Below, piece by piece: positions 7,987 to 16,330 of a DNA stretch of 64,000 nt. The stretch lies in NCBI RefSeq assembly GCF_037120725.1, contig NZ_JBBAXC010000005.1, positions 1-64,000 on the forward strand. Reading direction: 5' to 3'. Below the pieces are notes generated by a model. That model was not told the origin of the DNA, made no database searches, and worked only from the letters and a program-made list of their open reading frames with translations. The translations under genes were made by a program, and so were the position numbers. How positions within the stretch are numbered: the stretch's first letter is position 1; each line of letters opens with the position of its first letter. Source of the DNA: Bacillus spongiae (GTDB taxonomy: Bacteria; Bacillota; Bacilli; Bacillales; Bacillaceae_K).

Positions 7987-9423
7987 TCAATTGGTGCAAA
8001 TAAAATTCGGGTCAGAAATACCGCAAATATTTCCATTAAACTCATTGTCAAATCCATCATCTTGTATATCAAATAGGTCATTGAAGAAAGAGATATTAAA
8101 AAGGATATCATTTTCAAAAGATTGCGTTTCCAAAAAGATGCCATTCAGCTGATTTTTGAAAATAAAATTTCCTTTTACACGATTATTATTGGCTTCTTCA
8201 TCTAGTAAAATCCCATTTTCAACATTTTTCGAAACTTTATTACCCTCGAGGATATTACTAAATGAGAACGTATTGACTTCAATTCCATCGCCTTCATTTT
8301 CAACAATGACATTTCGGTTAATCGTATTATTATTAGATTCCATCCCAACCTCTCCGTCCAACAAGATCCCATCACCATTATTTTCTTTCACAATATTTCC
8401 AACAATATGGTGATTATTACCTTCAGTATCAATAAAAATGGCATCATCCCGATTTTTCTTCACGATATTACCTAAAATGATATTACTATTTGTTTGGCTC
8501 CCCAAAAATACACCATGACCTGAAGGTTCTTCATCCTCAAGGCCGTTATTCACAATATAATTTCCAACGATTATATTTTCATCAGATTCTGAAAATAAAC
8601 GGATGCCATCTTCTTCATTGTTCACCACTTTGTTTAGTAAGAGAACATTTTCAGAAGAACCACTTAATTGAATACCATCATCACTTTGGCTTTTTGCTGC
8701 TATATTCAGCAATAATGTATTATTGTTCGAGCCAACAACAAAAATCGAATTGTCCCTATTTCGTATATTTTGATTTCCGAGTATAAAATTATTATTGGAA
8801 GCAAAATCTACGGAAATTCCCTCATCTACATTCTCATTACTTCTATTAGCGATAAGGAAATTGTCGGTTGAAGTATCTAATAGAATTCCATCATCACCGT
8901 TTCGAGAAATATTGTTTAAAATAGCGATATTATTGCTTGATGAATTAAATGAAATCCCTTCAGCACCAATATTAATTACATTATTTCCACTGACCAGGTT
9001 ATGAGTTGAATTTGGATTAATAACTATACCGCCATTTGTTAAAGTTCCATCATCCTTAAAGTCTCGAACAATGAATCCTTTTATTTTTACGTGAGAAGAA
9101 TCTGTCACCGTTATTCCATTTAATCCTTCTGCTAAGGTTGACCCATCAATAATGGGATTCCCGATTCCAATTAATTTAAGACGGTCTTTATTGGCCCCGA
9201 TCGTCACATTCTCCTCATAAGGACTAAGAGTTGGGGTAACGAAAATAATATCACCCGGGTCAGCTGCGGTTACAGCCTCCTGAATCGTTTGAAACGGAGA
9301 TCGATCCCCAACGACCAGAACCTTCTGGGATAGGAAAACACTTAACAGTACCAATAACATTAAAGCCATTATACTCGTAATGATTAGAGTGACGATGACT
9401 CTTGTTTTCTTTAAATTGTCCAC
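7987..9423 (-). CDS. Membrane-anchored right-handed parallel beta-helix protein (NosD-like repeats)
   Basis: This 478-residue protein has one N-terminal membrane segment (residues 10-32), then the usual entry to a beta-helix (FQTIQEAVTAADPGDIIFV, residues 44-62), and then about fifteen PbH1 coils of 20-24 residues. These carry recurring NNN-I-GN and DGI-L motifs from about residue 100 to 450. It ends in a two-cysteine tail (GNICGISDPNFICTN). Such folds bind or cleave polysaccharides or act as surface proteins. No catalytic residues of a known lyase are apparent to me. A soluble relative lies at 46654-47571. The start is GTG at 9423 with AAGGAAAGGA upstream. The DG-rich coils hint at calcium or metal binding, which is inferred. 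Confidence 0.85.
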   Translation of the reverse strand: MDNLKKTRVIVTLIITSIMALMLLVLLSVFLSQKVLVVGDRSPFQTIQEAVTAADPGDIIFVTPTLSPYEENVTIGANKDRLKLIGIGNPIIDGSTLAEGLNGITVTDSSHVKIKGFIVRDFKDDGTLTNGGIVINPNSTHNLVSGNNVINIGAEGISFNSSSNNIAILNNISRNGDDGILLDTSTDNFLIANRSNENVDEGISVDFASNNNFILGNQNIRNRDNSIFVVGSNNNTLLLNIAAKSQSDDGIQLSGSSENVLLLNKVVNNEEDGIRLFSESDENIIVGNYIVNNGLEDEEPSGHGVFLGSQTNSNIILGNIVKKNRDDAIFIDTEGNNHHIVGNIVKENNGDGILLDGEVGMESNNNTINRNVIVENEGDGIEVNTFSFSNILEGNKVSKNVENGILLDEEANNNRVKGNFIFKNQLNGIFLETQSFENDILFNISFFNDLFDIQDDGFDNEFNGNICGISDPNFICTN

Positions 9424-9723
9424 CTGTTCTGTTCCTTTCCTTGATAGCTATCGTTACCATCTTATGAAACGGACAACAGGATTGTTCAATTCTATCAAAC
9501 TGGAGTCAATCTCCTGCTTTCTAGAACGGAATAGACATTCTTCTACGACACAATTCACTACATCACTGCAATAAGGGAGGAGCATGTTTTAACAACATCT
9601 ATCCTTTCGTATAATCCGAATATTTTCGTAACTACATTAAATATTTCTAAAACGAAATTTAGGAGCAAACTTCACTCATTCTTTTAACAATCCGATTATC
9701 TAACAGAGAAGTATTAGGCTAAC
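9424..9723. other. Intergenic region, nothing recognised
   Basis: The region carries the presumed promoter of the beta-helix gene. I see no further gene or clear structure. Confidence 0.5.
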
Positions 9724-10341
9724 TCATGTATCCGCTCGAAATGTTTTTCCGAGATTATCACCAACTCCGAAATAATGGCGAAAATTATAGATGAGTGGAC
9801 TCCACTCATTCGGGTTAATATGATGTTCATCCATGATTATCCCTTTGTGAGCATGTACAAGCTGCTTTTTTACTTCAACGATTGCGAAATGAGGAGAATG
9901 TTCAGGAATTCGAACCGCTACTACTTTTGCTTCAATTTGAATGGGACATTCTTTAATTCGCGTAGGTTTTATTGCTTTCGACTCTATCGGTGTTAAGCCG
10001 CTTATTTCATACTTTTCCTTACAATAGGTAAACCCATTCTTTTGTTTAGAATCGGGTACGGGTGTTTTGCCTGTATAGAAAGCTAGCTTCTCAACATTCT
10101 CCCATAATGAAGGATCCGGAATATTAATGACACACTCACGGTGCCGAGTGAGATTTTCAAATGCTTTTCCTCCGACACCTACACCTAAAACAAGACAATC
10201 ACCTAAAGCCCAAGAAGAAGATAGCGGACTAATATTTGTCGTTTCATCCTCATTTAACGAAGTTAATAAAATGACAGGTGTTCCATAGTATAAAATTTTC
10301 GGTTTAATTAATTGCGTGCTTCTCGTTTTAGTTACGTTCAT
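9724..10341 (-). CDS. Flavin reductase family protein
   Basis: This 205-residue protein belongs to the DIM6/NTAB flavin reductase-like family, which binds FMN in a split beta-barrel. The core is at residues 18-60 (TPVILLTSLNEDETTNISPL, with the S-SSWA segment) and at 60-80 (VGGKAFENLTRHRECVINIP), followed by an AxxIPxxSPH stretch near 150. It reduces flavin, or uses bound flavin to reduce a substrate, with NAD(P)H. It is divergent from a winged-helix ArsR-type gene, an arrangement common for this family. ATG at 10341 follows AAAGGAGG. Confidence 0.88.
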   Translation of the reverse strand: MNVTKTRSTQLIKPKILYYGTPVILLTSLNEDETTNISPLSSSWALGDCLVLGVGVGGKAFENLTRHRECVINIPDPSLWENVEKLAFYTGKTPVPDSKQKNGFTYCKEKYEISGLTPIESKAIKPTRIKECPIQIEAKVVAVRIPEHSPHFAIVEVKKQLVHAHKGIIMDEHHINPNEWSPLIYNFRHYFGVGDNLGKTFRADT

Positions 10342-10426
10342 TTTTTTCCTCCTTTTGGTTATTTCTTATTGTAAAACGAAAATTGTTCCATTATCATCGA
10401 AGTATCGATTACAAAGGAGGATTCCA

Positions 10427-11118
10427 TTGACTACCCAATCAAATATTGCTATTGTTGCTTCGCTAGTAAGTGACCATTCTCGTGCTACCGTCTTAACGGC
10501 TTTATTGGATGGACGCTATCATACGCCAAGTGAACTAGCTACTATGGCAGGAATTAAACCACAAACTGTCAGCTTTCACTTAGCGAAAATGCTTGATGCA
10601 AATGTTATTATCGGGAAAAAACAAGGAAGACACCGATATTATGCCATTCGAGATCATGAGGTAGCTCAAGTAATAGAGTCATTATTATCCATAGCCCCAC
10701 CAATGAAAGTGAATTCATTTAAACAGGCAACAGGAGAAAAGCAACTTCGAATTGCCCGAACTTGTTATGACCATCTTGCTGGTGATTTAGGTGTACAAAT
10801 AACGAATGCATTACTTAATAAAGGCTTTCTTTCAGAGGAAAGTGATTCATTTTTACTTACGGAACAAGGCCATAAATTTTTTACTACCTTTAACATAGAT
10901 CTACATGAGGTTAGGAAAAACGGCGAGCCTTTTCACCTAAATGTTTAGATTGGAGTGAGCGACGCCCTCACTTAGCCGGATCTTTAGGAAATGCACTTTT
11001 AGAGCGTATAGTAGAATTAGAATGGATCCAACGGATACCTAAAACACGAGCAATCAAAGTGACACAAACTGGTGAAAAAGGCTTGCGTGAATACTTTTCC
11101 ATTCAAATCCAACATTAA
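10427..11118 (+). pseudogene. ArsR-family winged-helix regulator, frameshifted near residue 173
   Basis: The start is TTG at 10427, six bases after a perfect AAAGGAGG. Residues 8-95 form an ArsR-type winged helix (LASLVSDHSRATVLTALLDG, then a recognition helix in PQTVSFHLAKML). The frame stops at 10948, but the next frame continues without a gap with CLDWSERRPHLAGSLG and ends QTGEKGLREYFSIQIQH at 11118, which is the normal C-terminal domain of this family. Restoring one A in CCTAAATGTT at about 10940-10946 repairs the frame. Either the gene is recently inactivated, losing about 57 residues, or the sequence carries a homopolymer error. It probably controls the divergent flavin reductase. Confidence 0.85.
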
Positions 11119-11220
11119 AACTTTTTTAAGACGTGTACTATTTTCCTGTTATTTCTTTCTCTACTCTTCCACCAGAACGAAGGATAGTTTGGAGTAAAGT
11201 TTGATTAAATAAATTCTTAA

Positions 11221-11264
11221 CAAAAAAGAAGCCATTTTGAAAAAGGTTAATCAAAACGGCTTCT
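11221..11264 (-). terminator. Terminator of the 11372-11950 gene
   Basis: AGAAGCCATTTTGA and TCAAAACGGCTTCT form a 14-bp stem with one wobble pair. Read leftward, TTTTTTG follows. A near-identical stem lies at 20305-20344. Confidence 0.75.
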
Positions 11265-11371
11265 ATGCCTGAGGATTAAGGATGCTTTTTACACCCTTGT
11301 TTGAATGTAAAAGCTTATTCGTTTTCACTACTGTCGAATCGACTGGAGCCAGCAAAATAATAGTGGTTTCC

Positions 11372-11950
11372 TCATATGTCTGATGGGACAGTATAGTAAA
11401 CATATTCGGAATCATAAATGACATTCCCACTAAACCTTTCATCTTTCAATATGACCTTCACTCGATATTCTGTATTAGGTTCGACTGCATATCTCCATAC
11501 TTCAAAACCTTCCGTTTCGAGTTCATACAATGGATAATCCAGGTATTCCCAAACTCCATCTGAATTTTTTTTCTCTATTCTAATGAACGGAAATTCTAAG
11601 TTTCCGTGCACTTCAAGATTTCCCATGGAATCCTTATTTGGTTCTAAGTCAACCACCAGTTCGTCTCCAACATGTGCAACGGAATTAACGGAAAGTGGTT
11701 TGGGCATATAGTAGTATTTATAGGGTGTAACATAGGTAACATTACCTAGTGTATTTTCAGCAATAATTTTCATTCTATACAGAGTATCCCAATCCGATTT
11801 ACTTGACCATACACCTGATTCCGTTACATTATAGTCCTCGTATCTCCAAATGCCATCTGGATATAATTTCTCACGACGAAGAATAGCTGTTTCACCGATA
11901 TGGTAAGCAAGATTGAGATAATAGACGAAGCAATCACTTACTTGTAGCAT
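11372..11950 (-). CDS. Hypothetical protein with two copies of an Ig-like module, possibly N-truncated
   Basis: The 192 residues consist of two related modules of about 75-90 residues. Each has an (R/I)xEK...DGxWxYxDY strand, a (Y/R)xxxxxxENT-type turn and ends near YxxxYYxxP: the first runs from about residue 25 to 82, the second from about 115 to 189. The pattern suggests all-beta, fibronectin- or Ig-like domains. No signal peptide is seen, and ATG at 11950 has no ribosome binding site, with an in-frame stop 27 bases upstream. I therefore suspect this is the surviving C-terminal part of a longer exported protein. I do not recognise the family. A terminator follows. Confidence 0.5.
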   Translation of the reverse strand: MLQVSDCFVYYLNLAYHIGETAILRREKLYPDGIWRYEDYNVTESGVWSSKSDWDTLYRMKIIAENTLGNVTYVTPYKYYYMPKPLSVNSVAHVGDELVVDLEPNKDSMGNLEVHGNLEFPFIRIEKKNSDGVWEYLDYPLYELETEGFEVWRYAVEPNTEYRVKVILKDERFSGNVIYDSEYVYYTVPSDI

Positions 11951-12386
11951 AAAATTGCTTTTCGTTCTGTTTCTTTATTCAATTGGAGTGGTAGAAATAA
12001 GTGAGTCACCTATACAATGGAAAAATTCGACAATCTTCATAAAAACCCTTTTGTTTTTCTAGTTTTTGTAAAACTATTTTTTAATGATTTGATAATTTGT
12101 CAATCATAAAAAAAACCAAAAATTATCCTTTTATAATCAATAAAAAGAATCCATTTAGAGAATAATTTGGTCTAAATGAATTCTTTTTTATGATTCTTAT
12201 TTAATCTATATGTTCGTTCGCTGCATTTCAGTGTTAGGAGGTTGAAGGGACTTAGCAATTATATAGTTCCTCAATAAACAAATAAGTAAAAAGTATACCC
12301 ATGGTAATCCCTTCATCTACTCTATAAGAATTTATGTATTTTCGAAAAATGCTCCCTTTAACTAATGTCTAGGATTGGAAATAATA
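11951..12386. other. Intergenic region with a bidirectional hairpin
   Basis: A long imperfect stem at 12142-12188 (AAAAAGAATCCATTTAGA against TCTAAATGAATTCTTTTTT) can end transcripts from either side, chiefly the kinase-like gene on the right. The rest is AT-rich and I see no gene. Confidence 0.6.
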
Positions 12387-13058
12387 TTATATAGTATTCG
12401 TTTTTTTGCAGTTAAATTCAAATGAATTTTTGTCAAAACGTATTCCTTCATGAGTAGTTTTGATAACAATATCAAAATGCTGACTGTACTGATGCATAAA
12501 CACTTCGTATTGAATCCGACGTTCTTCATGAGAATGTCTTAAATAATTGATATCCGTTCCTCTTTCAACAATATCACGTCTCGACCTTCTCATTAACTCT
12601 GTTTCACCATCTGTATAAAAATATATTTTTAAATCAAATAATTTAGGATTAATAAATCCTACACTCATACCTTCAACAATCGTTATTTTGTTTTTCGAGG
12701 AAACTAACTCACGCTTCCTATTATGAGTATTGATCGTATATAAATCTAAACCCTCTTTCACCATCTCTACGTCTCTTTCTAAGGAAGGTAAATGATGAGC
12801 TGCTGGATGACAAGCGGTCATTTTGTAGTGATGATGTTCGTTTTGATAAGTATAGTCGATCATTGTATGCTTTCGTACAGTTGAACTAATAATATATGGG
12901 TCTGTGTTAATGTAATTCACTTCATTTTTATTTAATAGGCTTACGAGTCTCTTGGAAAATGTTGTTTTTCCAGCAGCACCATGTCCTGAAATGCCAATGA
13001 TAATCTGCTCATTAGACCTATTGACCCAAGAGATGATTTCTTCTAATAATTTTTCCAT
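12387..13058 (-). CDS. Uridine kinase-like P-loop protein
   Basis: This 223-residue protein is a nucleoside/sugar kinase-like P-loop ATPase. The Walker A motif is GISGHGAAGKTTFSK at residues 22-36, followed by a YINTDPYI segment where uridine kinases place the substrate-binding aspartate. IVEGMSVGF is the Walker B-like strand, and an arginine-rich lid reads MRRSRRDIVERG. The substrate is probably a nucleoside or a related small molecule; I cannot tell which. The start at 13058 was chosen because AAAGGGG lies six bases upstream. An ATG at 13085 has a poorer site. Confidence 0.8.
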   Translation of the reverse strand: MEKLLEEIISWVNRSNEQIIIGISGHGAAGKTTFSKRLVSLLNKNEVNYINTDPYIISSTVRKHTMIDYTYQNEHHHYKMTACHPAAHHLPSLERDVEMVKEGLDLYTINTHNRKRELVSSKNKITIVEGMSVGFINPKLFDLKIYFYTDGETELMRRSRRDIVERGTDINYLRHSHEERRIQYEVFMHQYSQHFDIVIKTTHEGIRFDKNSFEFNCKKTNTI

Positions 13059-13575
13059 CCTTATCCCCTTTTTGTAAACATTCATTTTTAACGTTAATTG
13101 ACAAAAGATTACTATATTTTATCATTTTACATATATTTTACAACCTATGAATTATATACAATGTCCCTTTTCATTATAAAAGCGCTAACCTTATAAAAGA
13201 TTAGCGCTTGCTGAAAACTCGAATGTAAGATAATGAATTCACTGTTTTCAAACGGTAAAGGAGAAGGTTACTATTTATCACGGAATTCTTACGTATTCGT
13301 AGGATGTTATGGAGGGTTTATGACGCAATAATTGAACATCTTTTTCATGCTTGTGAATGGTGTTAGTCTCTATGAAATAATTATATATAGTTATTCTTTA
13401 ATTGAAAATTCATATGAACAGAGTATTGATGAAAAAGAAATAAAAAAGGAACCTAGGAATAGTGTATACCTGGTTTTTTAACGAATTCAGAGTATTAATA
13501 AACTGAATATTTATATTTAAATGGGAAATACTAAAGGTAATTAGAGATTTTTGGAAAGATATAAGGTGATGATCG
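13059..13575. other. Intergenic region with two hairpins
   Basis: AAGCGCTAA (13180-13188) pairs with TTAGCGCTT (13201-13209), and a second terminator-like hairpin ending TGGTTTTTT lies at about 13446-13482. A 32-codon frame at 13233-13331 lacks a ribosome binding site. The promoter of the germination permease must lie at the right end. Confidence 0.5.
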
Positions 13576-14646
13576 ATGGGAGAAAGACTTCAGCCATACC
13601 AAGTAATAATGTTACTCTATATGATTCAAATAGGGGTAGGTATTTTTAGTCTACCTCGTATGACTGCTGAAACTTTTGGTACAAATGGATGGATAGGGTT
13701 GATTCTCATATCACTTTTAGTCACCTTAAATATCCTTCTAATTGGATTAGTATTTTATTATGGAAAAGGTCGCAGTATTTTTCAGATTATCGATGACAAC
13801 CTCCCAAAGTTTCTTTCCTTCTTGCTTTATATTGCTATAGCAATACTATGGAGCAGTCTTGCAGTATTTATCGCAAAAGATTTTGAACTTCTCATTTTAA
13901 TGTTGTATTACCCTACTCTACCTGAATCTGTTTTTATTATTTTAGCCTTATACATCGCATACAGACTCACACGAGGAGGAATTATTCATATAGCCAAAAC
14001 AGCAACTATTTTCTTTAGTACAATCTTAATTGTGTTTATTCTAGCATTCCATATACCTGAATTTAGTTTTGAACGGCTAACACCTTTTATATTTAGTGGA
14101 GAAAAGGAGCTTCTAAATGGTGGGTTAAACCTCTATTTTAGTTTCTTGGGGTATGAATTATCTTTACTTTTCATACCATTCATGGCAAAAAACAATACGC
14201 CATTTAAACCGATGTTATATGCTCATTTTTTATTAACGTTTATCTATCTTATTACTTGCTTTATGGCCTATGGCTTTTTTAGTTTTGAACAATTATTACA
14301 TGAATCCTTCCCCGTTTTAAGTATGTTTGAATATGTCGAACTCCCATTCCTGGAGAGAACTGAAAATATTATTACTCATTTTTTCATATGGGAAGTATTT
14401 GCTACTGTCGTTGCTTTTTTTTGGGGAGCAGATCAAATGGTCAGGCAAGCACTTCCTAAGCTATCACCAAAGGTCTCCATTATCAGTTTACTTTTACTCT
14501 CATTCACCATATCTCTTACTGTGGACATAGTAAGGGATGTAGAAAAATGGATATTTCTCCTTAGGTCAATGGAATTATTAGTGGCTGTTACTCTGCCAAT
14601 TTTACTTTTAATACTTATTGGACTTTCAAAAATAAGGAAAAATTAG
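13576..14646 (+). CDS. Spore germination permease, GerAB/GerKB family
   Basis: This 356-residue integral membrane protein is the B subunit of a GerA-type germinant receptor, an APC-superfamily-like protein thought to bind the germinant in the spore inner membrane. It begins LQPYQVIMLLYMIQIGVGIF, the standard first helix with the unwound GVG segment, and has about ten membrane helices. The length is normal. Its usual partners A and C lie 2 to 5 kb to the right on the opposite strand, so the tricistron is split. AAGGTGA precedes the ATG by six bases. Expression is expected in the forespore, but I found no clear sigma-G promoter. Confidence 0.93.
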   Translation: MGERLQPYQVIMLLYMIQIGVGIFSLPRMTAETFGTNGWIGLILISLLVTLNILLIGLVFYYGKGRSIFQIIDDNLPKFLSFLLYIAIAILWSSLAVFIAKDFELLILMLYYPTLPESVFIILALYIAYRLTRGGIIHIAKTATIFFSTILIVFILAFHIPEFSFERLTPFIFSGEKELLNGGLNLYFSFLGYELSLLFIPFMAKNNTPFKPMLYAHFLLTFIYLITCFMAYGFFSFEQLLHESFPVLSMFEYVELPFLERTENIITHFFIWEVFATVVAFFWGADQMVRQALPKLSPKVSIISLLLLSFTISLTVDIVRDVEKWIFLLRSMELLVAVTLPILLLILIGLSKIRKN

Positions 14647-14754
14647 CCAATCATTTGCTTTATAAGTTAATCATTCATAACACTAACTACGCATTTATTA
14701 TAATGTACAACTTATTATAAATTATTTACATCTTTTGTACTTTTTTAAGAAAAA

Positions 14755-14807
14755 TACTATTTTAGATCCGGTATAAATTAACCGACTTTAACTGGACTAA
14801 AATAGTA
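14755..14807. terminator. Bidirectional terminator between convergent genes
   Basis: TACTATTTTAG (14755-14765) and CTAAAATAGTA (14797-14807) form an 11-bp stem with an inner TCC/GGA pair. It lies between the stops of the permease (+) and the UPF0316 gene (-). Confidence 0.6.
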
Positions 14808-14864
14808 TTAGTCTCACATCGTTAGATAACAAACATTTAGTATAAAACCTGCTGATGACCTAAT

Positions 14865-15437
14865 TTAAATGGATTCATTTTCATTTGCAGTTTTTATCTT
14901 ATTTTTTTTAAATACCTTGAACCTTTTCTTCATTGAGGATGTCATAAATCCTCCTTTAAATGACCGAATCTCATATGAAGTTAAAAATGCCTTTGGTGCA
15001 TTATGATTAATAATGTCTAGTAATTCTCCTTCTCTGGATCGTTGAGAAATGATGTCTAAACGATATCTAGTATTTGAATCGATGCCTTCTCCTTCGAATA
15101 CCGTTACCCCAAATCCAGATGTTCTTAATACATGAACTAACTCCATATTCTTTTCTAACAAACTAACTTGATACGTAACATATCCAATCGCCAATTTCTT
15201 CTCGATAGTGCCTCCAAGTAATAAACCTACACTAAATCCAATCACATAGGCAGCAATATTGAAAATGTTGGTTAAATCATTAAATACAATTCCTAAACTT
15301 ACGATATAAATAATGGCCTCTAATAATCCCATTCCTGCTGCTGTTTTCGTTCTATTTTTTACTAAGAAGATGGTTCGAAGCGTTAGAATTGGTACGTATA
15401 TAATTTGTAATAAAAATATTAATGGAACAGTAAGCAT
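14865..15437 (-). CDS. UPF0316 family membrane protein (DUF5698-DUF2179)
   Basis: This 190-residue protein has three membrane segments in residues 1-85 ([20 protein letters not shown], then [20 protein letters not shown]), typical of DUF5698. A cytoplasmic DUF2179 domain follows (residues about 95-165, [20 protein letters not shown], ending in IRSFKGGF). The family includes B. subtilis YebE, and DUF2179 domains are thought to sense nucleotides or ions. It lies 46 bases after the GNAT gene on the same strand, and no terminator is seen between them. It is therefore probably controlled by the structured leader at 16042-16200. Confidence 0.87.
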   Translation of the reverse strand: MLTVPLIFLLQIIYVPILTLRTIFLVKNRTKTAAGMGLLEAIIYIVSLGIVFNDLTNIFNIAAYVIGFSVGLLLGGTIEKKLAIGYVTYQVSLLEKNMELVHVLRTSGFGVTVFEGEGIDSNTRYRLDIISQRSREGELLDIINHNAPKAFLTSYEIRSFKGGFMTSSMKKRFKVFKKNKIKTANENESI

Positions 15438-15483
15438 ACTATCCTCATTCCTTTCTGTATTTTCTACTGGTTAATGTAAATTA

Positions 15484-16041
15484 TTATGCTTCTATCGGTT
15501 CATTTTCTAACATATCATTCGCATTTCGCGCTAGATAAAATGTATATTGATCCCTTGAAATTTCAAATATATTATATAAACCTTGATCCTGATTTATACT
15601 TTCTAATAGTGAAGTCTGTCTAGTATTTGCTAGTTTTACGTAAGGTAACTTTAGTGCAGCTTTGTTTGATCGAATATTTTGTTTACGAATACGCAGAAAA
15701 ATATTTTCAATTTCTAACTGATAAAAAAGTTCGTTAAAGAATGCTTCTTTTGCTGGCTGGTTGTACCCTTTACCATGATATGGCTTCCCTAGCCACGTAC
15801 CTAGGAATCCACAGTGATCATTAATATCAAACAAATTAATTAATCCAATTGGATTACCCCACTCATTTAAAATGGTACGGGAGATTATTTCTCCACGCTC
15901 TTCTTGTTCCATTACTTGACGAGTTAAAAACAAAAATTCTTCATATGAATATACTTTTTGGCGCACAAAAGGGAAGACATCTGGGTGAATCATCAAGTCA
16001 AATAATTCTTTACAGTCCTCAAGCTCTCGTTTTTTAAGCAT
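15484..16041 (-). CDS. GNAT-family N-acetyltransferase
   Basis: This 185-residue protein is RimJ-like. RELEDCKELFDLMIHPDVFP is the N-terminal substrate part, GLINLFDINDHCGFLGTWLG leads into the acetyl-CoA site, KPYHGKGYNQPAKEAF is the pyrophosphate-binding loop, and IENIFLRIRKQNIRSNKAAL is the C-terminal strand and helix. The substrate is unknown. The start at 16041 is set by CGGAGGGG seven T before the ATG. That same sequence is the 3' arm and T-run of a terminator-like hairpin, so ribosome binding and attenuation compete for it. The gene heads a probable operon with the UPF0316 gene. Confidence 0.85.
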   Translation of the reverse strand: MLKKRELEDCKELFDLMIHPDVFPFVRQKVYSYEEFLFLTRQVMEQEERGEIISRTILNEWGNPIGLINLFDINDHCGFLGTWLGKPYHGKGYNQPAKEAFFNELFYQLEIENIFLRIRKQNIRSNKAALKLPYVKLANTRQTSLLESINQDQGLYNIFEISRDQYTFYLARNANDMLENEPIEA

Positions 16042-16200
16042 AAAAAAACCCCTCCGAATGAGGGTAGATTGGACCTGTTTACATGGATCTTCCACCCTCG
16101 AAATTTTTTAAGATTCGAAAAAATTTCGGGGTGGGAATCGAACCCACTAGAACCAGACTTAGCTGATGGCTCACCATTTGCCTTCCCATATATCTGAACT
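16042..16200 (-). promoter_or_regulatory. Structured leader with mutually exclusive hairpins (candidate riboswitch/attenuator)
   Basis: Read leftward the leader contains a T-loop hairpin GTGGG-TTCGATT-CCCAC (16147-16131). Next comes a long stem made of arms 16134-16118 and 16109-16092 (16 bp with one bulge), then GAGGGT (16099-16094), which can pair with ACCCTC (16065-16060). Last, the same ACCCTC can pair with GAGGGG (16054-16049), which is followed by seven T. The helices share strands, so only some can form together, as in a transcription attenuator. The GAGGGTGG segment recalls a T-box, but the NACCGCG half is absent. I know of no described class that fits. Confidence 0.55.
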
Positions 16201-16330
16201 ATTCATTTTTCTTTTTACATCATAATCTAAATATCTAAAAAAGAAAAGATAATTTTATTAACATTTATAGGAAATTAAACATTGTTCTTCACCTATATAT
16301 CAATAAATAGAAACCCTTCAATTATTCAAT

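Noticed and set aside
8156-9004. Several rightward open frames of 69-98 codons inside the beta-helix gene
   Set aside because: They are antisense to a clear repeat protein, have no ribosome binding sites, and their length follows from the repeated coils.
13233-13331. 32-codon frame with a GKGEGYYLSRN and GCYGGF text, resembling small Gly/Tyr-rich sporulation proteins
   Set aside because: There is no ribosome binding site and no hydrophobic helix as in YjcZ-type proteins.
16092-16104. T-box leader, suggested by GAGGGTGG ahead of a terminator
   Set aside because: The conserved second half (NACCGCG) and a recognisable Stem I with specifier loop are missing, and the downstream genes are not amino-acid related in an obvious way.
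16131-16200. tRNA gene on the minus strand, suggested by a perfect T-arm GTGGG-TTCGATT-CCCAC
   Set aside because: A D-arm-like GGC/GCC can be drawn, but no 5-bp anticodon stem and no 7-bp acceptor stem form around it. The sequence fits better as part of the leader's competing hairpins.
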